This document shows, in pieces, positions 9,596 to 18,753 of a DNA stretch of 64,000 nt (its first letter is position 1; each line of letters opens with the position of its first letter). The position numbers and the translations under genes are program-made. Under the pieces are notes generated by a model, which was not told the DNA's origin, did not search any database, and saw only the letters and a list, made by a program, of their open reading frames with translations. The DNA is from Confluentibacter sediminis. GTDB taxonomy: Bacteria > Bacteroidota > Bacteroidia > Flavobacteriales > Flavobacteriaceae. The stretch is taken from NCBI RefSeq assembly GCF_003258355.1, contig NZ_QKPO01000004.1:124001-188000 (forward strand). Reading direction: 5' to 3'.

Positions 9596-10582
9596 TTGAA
9601 AACCTTTTTTAGCATCTTAGCTTTTTTCATAATAGGCATAGTGTTCTCTCAAAATGAATATACCAGAACACTCAAATTAATGGGAAGTCGTTTTGATATG
9701 ACTGTGGTTGCGAATAATGAAGAAGAAGGTAATGATTTTATTGACATGGCTGTAAATGAAATATCAAGGATTGAAAAATTGATTTCTTCTTGGGATGCTA
9801 ATTCACAGACCTCGGAAATTAACAGAAATGCAGGTAAAAAACCAGTTGTCGTTGATGAAGAATTGTTTCAATTGATTGAACGATGCATAAAAATATCAAA
9901 ATTAACGGATGGGGCATTTGATATTTCGTATGCATCTATGGATAAGGTTTGGCATTTTGATGGTAGTATGACCGAAATGCCATCTGAAGACACTATTAAA
10001 AACTCTGTTGCTAAAGTTGGTTACCAAAATATAATTCTAGATGCGACTCATCACTCTGTGTTTTTAAAATTAGAAGGCATGAAAATTGGTTTTGGGGCTA
10101 TTGGTAAAGGGTATGCTGCAGATAAAGCCAAAGCTTTATTACAGAGTAAAGGTGTTGTAGGCGGAATTGTTAATGCCTCTGGAGATTTAGATGCCTGGGG
10201 AAAACAGTCCAATGGCAAAGATTGGATGGTTGCCATCGTCAATCCATTAAATAAAGACAAAGTATTTTCTTGGATGCCTGTAAGGAATAGTGCTGTTGTA
10301 ACGTCTGGTAATTATGAAAAGTATGTGAAATTTAATAATGTTTTGTATACACATATCATAGATCCAAGAACAGGGTATCCAGCGACGGGTATTTTAAGTG
10401 CTACTATTTTTACTAAAACGGCCGAATTGGCAGATGCCTTGGCAACATCTATTTTCGTTATGGGTGTTGATACCGGGTTAGATTTCGTGAATCAGTTACA
10501 TGGTGTTGAATGCATCATAGTAGATGTGAATAATAAAGTTATAACATCAAATAATATTACTCTAAAACCTAATAAAGATTAA
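9596..10582 (+). CDS. apbE: FAD:protein FMN transferase (ApbE)
   Basis: ApbE splits FAD and attaches FMN covalently to Ser or Thr of exported proteins. Family motifs are present in order: LMGSRFDM, a central ISYASMDKVW, GAIGKGYAADK, NASGDLDAWG, HIIDPRTGYPA and ADALATSIFVMG. The gene starts with TTG at 9596, one base after the previous stop; this start restores a signal peptide (KTFFSILAFFIIGIVFSQ), and the next in-frame ATG would delete it. The substrate protein is not obvious: no classic DxxTGAT flavinylation site occurs in the cassette. The next start overlaps its stop (TAATG). Confidence 0.92.
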   Translation: MKTFFSILAFFIIGIVFSQNEYTRTLKLMGSRFDMTVVANNEEEGNDFIDMAVNEISRIEKLISSWDANSQTSEINRNAGKKPVVVDEELFQLIERCIKISKLTDGAFDISYASMDKVWHFDGSMTEMPSEDTIKNSVAKVGYQNIILDATHHSVFLKLEGMKIGFGAIGKGYAADKAKALLQSKGVVGGIVNASGDLDAWGKQSNGKDWMVAIVNPLNKDKVFSWMPVRNSAVVTSGNYEKYVKFNNVLYTHIIDPRTGYPATGILSATIFTKTAELADALATSIFVMGVDTGLDFVNQLHGVECIIVDVNNKVITSNNITLKPNKD

Positions 10583-10791
10583 TGAAAAAGCTTCTATTAC
10601 TAGTATTAATAATTAACTCTGTTTTTTCATGTACTGCTGTGAAAGAATATGAAAAGGTGAATATAAACGACCCGGATATGGTTTTGTCAAATAAACCATC
10701 TGATAGGTTTATCACAAATTTCCAAGTGTATAGAGAAGCGGCTTCTGGTGCCAACGGAGGCAAATCAGGTGGAGGTTGCGGTTGTAATTAA
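10582..10791 (+). CDS. DUF4266 small lipoprotein with GCGCN tail
   Basis: A protein of 69 residues with a lipoprotein signal (LIINSVFSC, lipid-carrying Cys near residue 17). The rest is short and ends in glycine-rich SGGGCGCN, the hallmark of DUF4266. It begins on the last base of the apbE stop and is followed after 8 bases by DUF3570. The two C-terminal cysteines would suit metal binding or thiol chemistry with the cassette's thioredoxin. The function is not established to my knowledge. A SGAN tetrapeptide just before the tail resembles but does not match ApbE acceptor sites. Confidence 0.85.
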   Translation: MKKLLLLVLIINSVFSCTAVKEYEKVNINDPDMVLSNKPSDRFITNFQVYREAASGANGGKSGGGCGCN

Positions 10792-10799
10792 TTGAAATA

Positions 10800-12185
10800 A
10801 TGAAAAAATTATTAATTATCCTCATATTATTTTCTTCAGTAATAGCCTTTGCTCAAGAGAATTCAGAATATAAAAAACGGGTTTTAGAATCTACGGAAGT
10901 TGATTTCTTAACCAGTTATTACACACAAGAAGGGAGCAATGCTTCTGTAACTGGAGGTATTGGTGATGAACATCTTACCGATATTACCCCCACAGTAGTA
11001 ATTAGCATACCATTAAATGATGACGATGTATTAACCATTGATGCTGGGATTTCAGCTTATACTTCGGCATCTTCAAGTAATTTAGATCCATTTGATAAGG
11101 CAGTTAATTCACCAACACCTTGGGCAGCCTCTTCAGGAGCTTCAAAAAGTGATATTTGGGGAGGGGTAAATGCATCCTACAAGCATAGTTCAGATAATAG
11201 GAATACCGTTTGGGATGCTGATGTTGCTTTCGCTACCGAATTTGATTATTCGTCTATTGGTTTTGGCGGTGGTTTAACAAAACTGTTTAATGAGAAGAAT
11301 ACGACTTTAGGACTGAGTGCAAAAGTATATTTAGATGCTTGGAACCCTAGATACCCAACGGAACTGGATAGTTATTATGAAGCTAACGGAAACTTAAATA
11401 GTGGATTTTTTGCAAACGCTAATATTTTAGACCAAAATGGGAATGTAATTGACAAAAATGGAACAAATGTGTGGTCACCTGCAAATTCTCCTTTTATTAC
11501 AGATAAATCCAGAAACTCATATTCGGTATCCTTTAGTTTTTCCCAGATATTAAACAAAAATGCACAATTCTCATTGTTTTTTGATTTGGTTCAGCAAAAG
11601 GGCTGGCTGTCAAACCCCATGCAACGTGTTTATTTTGCAGATGTTGATAATTTTTATATTGGAAATGCCGCTAGCATTCCATTTTATACCACGCGCCAAA
11701 ACCAAGATGTATTTCAATTGGCTGATGACATTGAGCGTTTACCAAATACCCGTTTTAAAATCCCTATAGGTTTACGATTGAATTATTTTTTAAATGACAT
11801 GTTTGTACTTAAAACGTATTATCGGTATTATACAGACGATTGGGGGATAAAATCTCATACTGCAGAAATTGAAGTACCCATTAAAATTTCAACTAAATTC
11901 ACCCTATATCCTTCGTATAGATATTATAATCAAACAGCAGCAGATTATTTTGCGCCTTATGAAGAAAACGTGTCGACTAGTCAATATTATACCTCTGATT
12001 ATGATTTGTCTAAATTTAACGCCAATCAATACGGTTTTGGAATAAGCTATACAGACATATTTACCAAATCGCATATATGGAAATTAGGTATAAAAAGTAT
12101 CGATTTAAAATATAACAGTTATAATAGGAATACAGGGCTTAAGGCTAATATTATTTCGGCAGGAGTTAAATTTATAATGGATTAA
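10800..12185 (+). CDS. DUF3570 outer-membrane-type protein
   Basis: A secreted protein of 461 residues with signal peptide (LLIILILFSSVIAFAQ) and many alternating aromatic and polar strands ending in SAGVKFIMD, which suggests an outer membrane beta-barrel. It matches DUF3570, the usual partner of DUF4266 and ApbE. Residues 111-115 read SSGAS, loosely like the S/T-G-A-S/T core of flavinylation sites but without the usual upstream Asp. It is the last gene of the cassette. Barrel nature and any flavin attachment are inference. Confidence 0.8.
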   Translation: MKKLLIILILFSSVIAFAQENSEYKKRVLESTEVDFLTSYYTQEGSNASVTGGIGDEHLTDITPTVVISIPLNDDDVLTIDAGISAYTSASSSNLDPFDKAVNSPTPWAASSGASKSDIWGGVNASYKHSSDNRNTVWDADVAFATEFDYSSIGFGGGLTKLFNEKNTTLGLSAKVYLDAWNPRYPTELDSYYEANGNLNSGFFANANILDQNGNVIDKNGTNVWSPANSPFITDKSRNSYSVSFSFSQILNKNAQFSLFFDLVQQKGWLSNPMQRVYFADVDNFYIGNAASIPFYTTRQNQDVFQLADDIERLPNTRFKIPIGLRLNYFLNDMFVLKTYYRYYTDDWGIKSHTAEIEVPIKISTKFTLYPSYRYYNQTAADYFAPYEENVSTSQYYTSDYDLSKFNANQYGFGISYTDIFTKSHIWKLGIKSIDLKYNSYNRNTGLKANIISAGVKFIMD

Positions 12186-12309
12186 TATTGTTTACAAACT
12201 TGTTATAAATCTATCTTAAAGTCTTTTCATCTTCTTTTTAAAAGTCTTATTTTGGCACGATTATAGTATAGTTATAAATTCTCTATAATATGCTTAACGA
12301 ATCCATTAT

Positions 12310-15231
12310 ATGCGTCAAATCTCTTTTAGTTTATTTTTTCTTTTTATAACACTTTCAATAATTGCTCAAACAGCAAAAAATCCATTATTGGCAAAAGATG
12401 CAAAAGCCCAACAAAAATGGGTTGATAGTGTATATGCATCGATGTCACTTAATGAGAAATTCGGACAATTGTATATGGTTCAAGTGATGTCCAATCAAGA
12501 TGAAAAAACAAAAAGTAAAATTGTTGAGTTAATTCGTGATTATCATATTGGAGGTATTATTTATTCTTTAGGAGGGCCTGTAAGACAAGCCAAATTAAAT
12601 AACGAATTACAGTCCATTTCAAAATTACCTATGCTAATTGGAATGGATGCTGAATGGGGTTTAAGTATGCGGTTGGATTCTACCTATGCTTTTCCTTGGA
12701 ATATGACTTTGGGTGCTATAAAAGATAACAAACTTATTGAACAAACGGGTAGGCAAATTGGGGAACATTGTAAACGAATAGGGGTGCATTTTAATTTTGC
12801 TCCTGTAGTCGATATCAATACAAATCCTCTAAATCCAATTATAGGGAATCGTTCCTTTGGACAAGATAAAGACAACGTAACAGAAAAAGCTTTGGCTTTT
12901 ATGGAAGGCATGCAAAGTGCTGGTGTATTGGCAAATGCCAAGCATTTTCCCGGACATGGTGATACCGATCAAGATTCACATAAAACCTTGCCTACGATTA
13001 CTTTCGATGAAAAACGTATTGATTCAGTTGAACTGTATCCTTATAAAAAACTTATTAAAGAAGGGCTTTCAAGCGTCATGGTAGCACATTTAAATGTGCC
13101 AAGTTTAGAGCCAAGAGAAGGTTATCCATCTTCTTTATCACAACATATCGTTACAGATATATTAAAAAACAAACTAGGGTTTCAAGGCCTTATTTTTACC
13201 GATGCTCTAACGATGAAAGGGGCTTCAAATTTTAGTGAATCTGGCGAGATAGATTTGGCGGCTTTTAATGCGGGTAATGATGTTATGTTAATGTCTGAAG
13301 ATGTGCCTGTAGGTATTTCAAAACTTGTGGACGCTTATAATAGTGGAAATATAACGGAAGCAAGATTAGAACATTCAGTTAAAAAAATATTACAAGCTAA
13401 ATATAAAGTTGGGTTGAATCACTACGAACCTGTTGCTATAAATAATTTAGAAGAAGATTTAAATAGAATTAAAGATCATATTCTTTATGAAGAACTTCTG
13501 GAAAGCGCGATTACGATGGTTAAAGATGAAGCCGAATTATTACCTTTTCGTCAATTAGAAAACAAAACGATGGCTTATGTTAAAATGGGAGATAGCGACG
13601 GTACCCCATTTTTAAATGAATTAAAAAAATACACAAAGGTTCATGAAATCGAGTCTAAATCTATTGACAGTTTGCTTACTAAATTAACTAATTATAACAC
13701 GGTTATTGTTGGATTTCATAAATCTAACAGTACACCTTGGAAAGATTACAAATTTACCCCAGAAGAATTAAATTGGTTAAAAGAGATCTCTAAGTCACAT
13801 GAGGTTGTTTTAGATGTTTTTACAAAACCTTATGCGCTTTTGGATTTAGATCCAGATTCCATAAAAAGCATTAAAAGCATAGTAGTAAGTTATCAGAACA
13901 GTGACATAGCCCAACAAAAATCTGCTCAACTTCTTTTTGGAGCGATTCCTTCAAAAGGTACGTTGCCAGTTTCTATTGGAAGTTATTTTAAAGTAGGTGA
14001 TGGAAAAACCAATAATAGTATAGAACGTTTAAGTTACACCATTCCTGAGCGAGTTGGGATGAGTTCTGAAAAGTTAAAAAAAGTAGATTCTCTTGCTCAA
14101 ATGGCAGTTGATATGAAAATGACTCCAGGCATTCAACTTTTAATAGCTAGAAAGGGACAAGTGATTTACAACAAAAATTTTGGTAAACATACCTATGATG
14201 GTGATGAAAAAGTTGAGTTTGATGATGTTTATGACCTGGCTTCTTTGACAAAAATATTGGCGACATTACCTTTAGTAATGGAGTTAGAAGAAAAAGGGCA
14301 GATTTCATTGGATACTAAATTATCTGAAATTTTGCCTGAATACAAAACTTCTAATAAAAAAAATATCACTATTAAAAGCATGTTGTCCCATTATGCCAGA
14401 TTAAGACCATGGGAACCTTTTTATTATCATACTTTAGATTCTGCAAATAAGCCAAGTCCAAAATATTATAGAACTGTTTTTAGTAGGGAATTTAATATTG
14501 AAGTGGCGAAAAATTTATTTTTACGTAGTGATTATCAGGATTCTATACAGAAAATCATTAAAGATTCCGATCTTCTGGATAAGCTTCAATATCGCTATAG
14601 TGATTTTCCTTATTTCATATTAAAGAAATTTATAGAGAATTATTACGACAGAACGTTAGAACAGTTAACGCAAGAACATTTTTATAAATCTTTGGGAGCT
14701 AATAATACTATGTATAATCCGTATCATAAAATTAGTAATGATCATATTGTCCCAACAGAAGAAGATAATTATTATAGATACCAACGTGTTCAAGGCTATG
14801 TTCATGATATGGGAGCAGCTATGCAGAATGGCATTGGTGGTCATGCAGGTGTATTTAGTAACGCCAATGACGTTGCTAAAATTATGCAAATGTATTTACA
14901 AAAAGGTTTTTATGGAGGCAAGCGTTATTTAAAGCCAGAAACGATAGATAAGTTTAACAAAACATATTATAAAGACAAGCGCAATAGACGAGGCATAGGC
15001 TTTGATAAGCCACAGCTAAGTGGAGAAGGGTCTACTTGTGGTTGTGTTTCTATGACTAGTTTTGGACATTCAGGATTTACAGGAACCTATGCTTGGGCAG
15101 ATCCAGAAAAGGAAATTGTCTATGTATTTCTAGCTAATAGAACTTATCCAACACAAGAGAATAATGAACTTCTACATCATAATATACGGACAGATATTCA
15201 AAAATATATTTACGAAGCAATAGAAGATTAA
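12310..15231 (+). CDS. GH3 beta-N-acetylhexosaminidase fused to class C beta-lactamase-like hydrolase
   Basis: A secreted enzyme of 973 residues with two catalytic parts. Residues 30-370 form a NagZ-like GH3 domain with KHFPGHGDTDQDSH (catalytic Asp/His region) and FTDALTMKGAS (nucleophile Asp). Residues 390-560 look like the GH3 alpha/beta sandwich. Residues 580-965 are a serine hydrolase of the AmpC/penicillin-binding type with SLTK (SxxK), YSD in place of YxN, and HSGFTG for the KTG box. The two activities would trim muropeptides and acyl-peptide bonds in the periplasm, so a role in cell-wall recycling is likely. This fusion is known in Bacteroidota. It lies 10 bases before bshA. Confidence 0.9.
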   Translation: MRQISFSLFFLFITLSIIAQTAKNPLLAKDAKAQQKWVDSVYASMSLNEKFGQLYMVQVMSNQDEKTKSKIVELIRDYHIGGIIYSLGGPVRQAKLNNELQSISKLPMLIGMDAEWGLSMRLDSTYAFPWNMTLGAIKDNKLIEQTGRQIGEHCKRIGVHFNFAPVVDINTNPLNPIIGNRSFGQDKDNVTEKALAFMEGMQSAGVLANAKHFPGHGDTDQDSHKTLPTITFDEKRIDSVELYPYKKLIKEGLSSVMVAHLNVPSLEPREGYPSSLSQHIVTDILKNKLGFQGLIFTDALTMKGASNFSESGEIDLAAFNAGNDVMLMSEDVPVGISKLVDAYNSGNITEARLEHSVKKILQAKYKVGLNHYEPVAINNLEEDLNRIKDHILYEELLESAITMVKDEAELLPFRQLENKTMAYVKMGDSDGTPFLNELKKYTKVHEIESKSIDSLLTKLTNYNTVIVGFHKSNSTPWKDYKFTPEELNWLKEISKSHEVVLDVFTKPYALLDLDPDSIKSIKSIVVSYQNSDIAQQKSAQLLFGAIPSKGTLPVSIGSYFKVGDGKTNNSIERLSYTIPERVGMSSEKLKKVDSLAQMAVDMKMTPGIQLLIARKGQVIYNKNFGKHTYDGDEKVEFDDVYDLASLTKILATLPLVMELEEKGQISLDTKLSEILPEYKTSNKKNITIKSMLSHYARLRPWEPFYYHTLDSANKPSPKYYRTVFSREFNIEVAKNLFLRSDYQDSIQKIIKDSDLLDKLQYRYSDFPYFILKKFIENYYDRTLEQLTQEHFYKSLGANNTMYNPYHKISNDHIVPTEEDNYYRYQRVQGYVHDMGAAMQNGIGGHAGVFSNANDVAKIMQMYLQKGFYGGKRYLKPETIDKFNKTYYKDKRNRRGIGFDKPQLSGEGSTCGCVSMTSFGHSGFTGTYAWADPEKEIVYVFLANRTYPTQENNELLHHNIRTDIQKYIYEAIED

Positions 15232-15241
15232 ATAATAAAAA

Positions 15242-16384
15242 ATGAAAATAGGTATTGTTTGTTACCCCACATTTGGGGGGAGTGGCGTCGTAGCTACAGA
15301 GCTTGGTTTAGAACTTTCTAAACGCGGACACGAAATCCATTTTATTACTTATAACCAACCAGTAAGATTGGAATTGCTGAGTAATAATGTGCATTACCAT
15401 GAAGTGAATGTGCCAGAATATCCGTTATTTCTTTATCAACCATACGAGCTGGCTTTATCAAGTAAATTGGTAGATATGGTAAAACTTCACGGCATAGAGA
15501 TCTTGCATGTACACTATGCCATACCGCATGCCTATGCTGCTTACATGGCTAAAAAAATGCTGCAAGAAGAAGGTATTTATGTGCCCATTGTTACCACATT
15601 ACATGGCACAGATATTACGCTTGTTGGAAGTCATCCATTTTACAAACCGGCCGTAACATTTAGTATTAACAAATCGGACGCTGTAACAACGGTTTCTCAA
15701 AGTTTAAAAGAGGATACATTAAGATTATTCGATATTAAAAAGGATATTATAGTTGTACCAAATTTCATTGATTTAGCTAAATATAATAACACATTTACCG
15801 ATTGCCAACGAGGTATGATGGCCAAGGATAATGAAAAAATAATTACACATATCAGTAATCTTAGAAAAGTTAAGCGTGTTCAAGATGTTATTGCTGTTTT
15901 TTATAACATCCAAAAACAAATGCCAGCTAAATTAATGCTTGTAGGAGAGGGACCCGAAAGAGAAAAGATAGAAAGACAATGTGAAAATTTAGGTATTATT
16001 GATAAAGTTGTTTTCTTTGGAAAAAGTAACGAAATTGATAAAATTTTACGCTTTAGTGATTTATTCATATTACCTTCTGAAACCGAAAGTTTTGGTCTAG
16101 CTGCACTAGAAGCTATGGCGTCGAGTGTACCTGTAATTTCTAGTAATACAGGTGGAATTCCTGAAGTAAACATTCAGGGAGTTTCAGGATTTTTAAGTAA
16201 TGTAGGGGATGTTGAAGACATGACTAAACAAGCACTTTATATTTTAAGTGATGAAAATCGATTAACAACATTTAAACAAAATGCTAGAAAGCAAGCCCTG
16301 AATTTTGATTTACATACTATTGTTCCCCAATATGAGGCCATTTATGAAGATACTTTAAAAAATTGTTTGGCAGTTAGTTCATAA
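15242..16384 (+). CDS. bshA: N-acetyl-alpha-D-glucosaminyl L-malate synthase BshA
   Basis: BshA joins UDP-GlcNAc and L-malate in the first step of bacillithiol synthesis, the thiol many Bacteroidota use instead of glutathione. This 380-residue GT4 enzyme opens with IGIVCYPTFGGSGVVATELG and has TTLHGTDITLVGSH, then the nucleotide-sugar site ILPSETESFGLAALEAM, all close to known BshA. It follows the GH3 fusion by 10 bases, probably co-transcribed. The other bsh genes are not in the window. Confidence 0.93.
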   Translation: MKIGIVCYPTFGGSGVVATELGLELSKRGHEIHFITYNQPVRLELLSNNVHYHEVNVPEYPLFLYQPYELALSSKLVDMVKLHGIEILHVHYAIPHAYAAYMAKKMLQEEGIYVPIVTTLHGTDITLVGSHPFYKPAVTFSINKSDAVTTVSQSLKEDTLRLFDIKKDIIVVPNFIDLAKYNNTFTDCQRGMMAKDNEKIITHISNLRKVKRVQDVIAVFYNIQKQMPAKLMLVGEGPEREKIERQCENLGIIDKVVFFGKSNEIDKILRFSDLFILPSETESFGLAALEAMASSVPVISSNTGGIPEVNIQGVSGFLSNVGDVEDMTKQALYILSDENRLTTFKQNARKQALNFDLHTIVPQYEAIYEDTLKNCLAVSS

Positions 16385-16395
16385 AGGAAAAGGCT

Positions 16396-16887
16396 TTAAT
16401 CGGCCTCTTTTAATAAATCATTTAAATCCAATGGTTTTGTGAACATATCGATAGAACCATCTGTTTTCTTTGGCCATGCTTCTTTGGGTCTATCCCAATA
16501 GAGTTCAACGCCATTTTTATCGGGGTCGTCCAAATATAAGGCTTCAGATACACCATGGTTGGCTGCTCCCGTTAATTGATAATTATTTTCCAAGAGCCTT
16601 TTAAATATTACAGCGAGGTCTTTTCTTGTTGGATACAATATCGCTGTATGAAATAAACCTACAGATTGTTTTGGTGCAGGGGGTTGGTTTTTACTGTGCC
16701 AAACATTTAAGCCAATGTGATGGTGATAACCACCAGCAGAAATAAAAGCAGCATCGGTACCATATTTCGTAATGAGTTCAAAACCTAATAACCCACAATA
16801 AAAGTCTAAAGAACGATTCAAGTCGGCCACTTTTAAATGGATGTGTCCAATTCTTGTATTTTCAGGTATTTTATATGTATTGTCCAT
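16396..16887 (-). CDS. VOC (glyoxalase/extradiol dioxygenase) family protein
   Basis: A cytoplasmic protein of 163 residues with the paired beta-alpha-beta-beta-beta modules of the vicinal oxygen chelate fold. Candidate metal ligands are the His of IGHIHLKV, the His of GLFHTAI and the Glu of GVELYWDRP. This places it near CatE-like catechol 2,3-dioxygenases and glyoxalases, but the substrate cannot be read from sequence. It converges on bshA with 11 bases between. The minus strand has TAATTTTG (16916-16923), a match to the TAnnTTTG promoter element, about 30 bases upstream of its start. Confidence 0.85.
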   Translation of the reverse strand: MDNTYKIPENTRIGHIHLKVADLNRSLDFYCGLLGFELITKYGTDAAFISAGGYHHHIGLNVWHSKNQPPAPKQSVGLFHTAILYPTRKDLAVIFKRLLENNYQLTGAANHGVSEALYLDDPDKNGVELYWDRPKEAWPKKTDGSIDMFTKPLDLNDLLKEAD

Positions 16888-16925
16888 AATCCATTATATC
16901 TTTTTTTATTGGTCTCAAAATTAGT

Positions 16926-17460
16926 AAAAACTATGCACTTTAGAGCATTTCGCTTTAGCTTCTAAAAAGTCTACCTTTGTTTTATGTCAGAGCAAATAAT
17001 AAATGGGTATAGATTTTCTCGTTTAACTGAACATATAGATTGGAGTACTAAATACCGTTACCCTGTATCGCTAGATATTCAAAAAGGATATAGAAAACTT
17101 TTGACACAAAATATTGATGCCTTCTGCATCAATAATTCAAAATGGAGTTGGGTAAAGACCAAGTTTATATGTATTAGAGTATGGTCAATCCCAAAATATA
17201 AATAGAATTGTTAAGAAATAGAAGGAACTCTCTAAAATTACAATAGAAATTTCCCGAAATGGGAAAGCGTTATTGGGTCAGGCATTTTTGGGCTAGAGGC
17301 TTTGGTTGTTAGAGTATGGGAAATATAACGGATAAAATGGTTAACAATTATCTCGAACATCCTTACAAGTCCAGTCACGATAGCGATAATTTTATCCTGG
17401 AGTAATTACGTAATGCAGACTTTATTCAGATAAAAAAACTATGGCACTTTAGTCCATAGT
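16926..17460 (+). mobile_element. Degenerate IS200/IS605-family insertion sequence
   Basis: A dead transposase reading frame (16984-17405) is bracketed by two similar sub-terminal hairpins. The left end at 16926-16948 reads AAAAACTATGCACTTTAG followed by AGCAT (short ATGC/GCAT stem). The right end at 17433-17460 reads AAAAAACTATGGCACTTTAG followed by TCCATAGT (7-bp ACTATGG/CCATAGT stem). Short hairpins at both ends, without terminal inverted repeats, are the rule in IS200/IS605. The exact cleavage sites and target are not determined. It sits between VOC and the remnants before the PUL. Confidence 0.7.
16984..17405 (+). pseudogene. IS200/IS605 TnpA (Y1 transposase) pseudogene
   Basis: The start reads MSEQIINGYRFSRLTEHIDWSTKYRYPV with IQKGYRKLL, resembling the N-terminus of Y1 HUH transposases. 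After a frameshift near 17140 and stops near 17170-17205, another frame gives KFPEMGKRYW, HFWARGFGC (stop) SMGNITDKM, NNYLEH and FILE ending at TAA 17403-17405, which is the standard C-terminal part. Total length (about 140 codons) equals a full TnpA. At least one frameshift and several stop codons make it non-functional. The HUH and the catalytic Tyr regions lie in the damaged parts and cannot be confirmed. Confidence 0.8.
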
Positions 17461-17901
17461 GATTTAGTTTACTTTAAATTAAATACTTGTCGTCAAAAAA
17501 TCTATTGAATATCCTATATTACAAAATACAAATATAATATAACAAATTATAATGATTTAGCTTATATAATAGCTAGCTAGCGTGGTGGCAATAAGTTTTA
17601 TCAAATTCATTGGATGGGACTATTTAACTTATTGCCAAAACGCTATTTTTATAAAGTATAAAAAGAATGGTTCTGAGTAACTAACATTAGTCGTAGCAAA
17701 TTTTCTGTTCACCTTAATAAACGATACTCAAGTACGTTTTATATTTGAGGCATTTCTTTTTTGTGTTACAATTAACTTTAAATGATTTTATTTCAGGGAG
17801 TTGATTCCTAATTACACAATCATCCCTTGGTCAATATTAGGATTAAAGAACTCTAATTTTTTAGCTTCTATTAAATTTTAGCGTTTAAAATTTCCATTTA
17901 T
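17406..17901. other. Non-coding gap between IS remnant and MFS remnant
   Basis: Very AT-rich and without a supportable gene on either strand. It holds the right-end hairpin of the IS relic (to 17460) and an 11-bp inverted repeat at 17587-17636. I found no promoter of clear quality and no protein similarity in any frame. Confidence 0.6.
17587..17636. repeat. Inverted repeat, 11-bp arms
   Basis: The arms GGCAATAAGTT (17587-17597) and AACTTATTGCC (17626-17636) are perfectly complementary, with 28 bases between. It could fold into a stem-loop. There is no adjacent intact gene for which it would be a terminator, so it may be a piece of another lost mobile element. Confidence 0.6.
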
Positions 17902-18421
17902 TTATCTATTATGTTTTTTGCTTTTTACAATAATATTTAGAAGTTCTTCTAATATTTTTCCTTTGGTTTCGGGCATCATAACCATTACAAAAATGAGTTG
18001 CAGTACCTCATACCAGCAAAGAAGGCAAATACTGGGCCAGGGATCTATAGTAGAAAACAACACAGGAACCAATGAGGGTACCACCGCCGCTGCCGAACTA
18101 CCAAAGGACTGTCCAGATCCTCTTATATGCGTGGAGGGAATTTCTGAAATTAATACCCAAATGACTGTAGCCCGACCTATGGCATGCGATGTGATGAACA
18201 GGAATAACAGAACTGGAACAAAATGCCCCCCCACAACTAAAGAAAAATGCTAAGGATACCAACGACAGCGAAATAATGTAACCTAAAGAATCCAGATACA
18301 TTAATTGTTTTCTCCCAACCTATCTATCAGATATACATCCAACAATGTGAAGATGATATTGGTGATCCCAATGCCTAAGCTGCTTAGGAGTGCCGCTTTT
18401 GCTTCTAACCCGGACTCAATG
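17902..18421 (-). pseudogene. MFS sugar porter remnant (C-terminal part)
   Basis: Reading the minus strand downward, one frame gives LEAKAALLSSLGIGITNIIF then LLDVYLIDRLGE. A second frame continues with YLDSLGYIISLSLVSLAFF, and a third ends with HFVPVLLFLFITSHAIG, VIWVLISEI, HIRGSGQSFGSS and MMPETKGKILEELL. Together these reproduce the last 170 or so residues of XylE-type sugar/proton symporters, including the RxGRR-like and PETKGK signatures. At least two frameshifts and a stop break it, and the first two thirds are missing. Its upstream edge abuts the DJ-1 remnant at 18421. It may once have supplied the inner-membrane transport that the adjacent PUL now lacks (inference). Confidence 0.85.
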
Positions 18422-18753
18422 TTAAATTAACTAATGGAAGCAATTTATTAAAAGGAAAGAAAATCAATTCATCTACTAAAGCAAAAGAAGATATGGATAA
18501 ACACATTCTTGGAAATGTAATATGTATGCTTGACGAAGAACTAATGAAACAAGGAGCAATATTTTCGCATAGCGAACCTTTTAAATCTTATGTTGTAAAT
18601 GATGGGGGTTAAGTAACTGGACAGAATCCAGCATCAGTATCCCATGTAGTGCTTAAAATAATCGATTTACTAACCAAAATATTACCTAGCAGAGAAAAAG
18701 ACGTTATACAACAAAGACTTATAAAGAATAGTGGTTTAAAATCGACAAAGTAA
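18421..18753 (+). pseudogene. DJ-1/PfpI-family (type 1 glutamine amidotransferase-like) remnant
   Basis: The frame from 18421 gives VKLTNGSNLLKGKKINSSTK, then LDEELMKQGAIFSHSEPF, YVVNDGG, a stop (TAA 18610-18612), and VTGQNPASVSHVV through a final TAA at 18751-18753. This follows the C-terminal half of DJ-1/PfpI chaperone-like proteins (LxNGxxLxxGKK and DGxLVTGQNPAS). The front half with the nucleophilic Cys is gone and the in-frame stop cuts the rest, so it is dead. Confidence 0.85.

Noticed and set aside
16973-16980. TACCTTTG, an exact TAnnTTTG match just before the dead transposase
   Set aside because: Only three bases separate it from the ATG, there is no -33 element, and the gene is dead.
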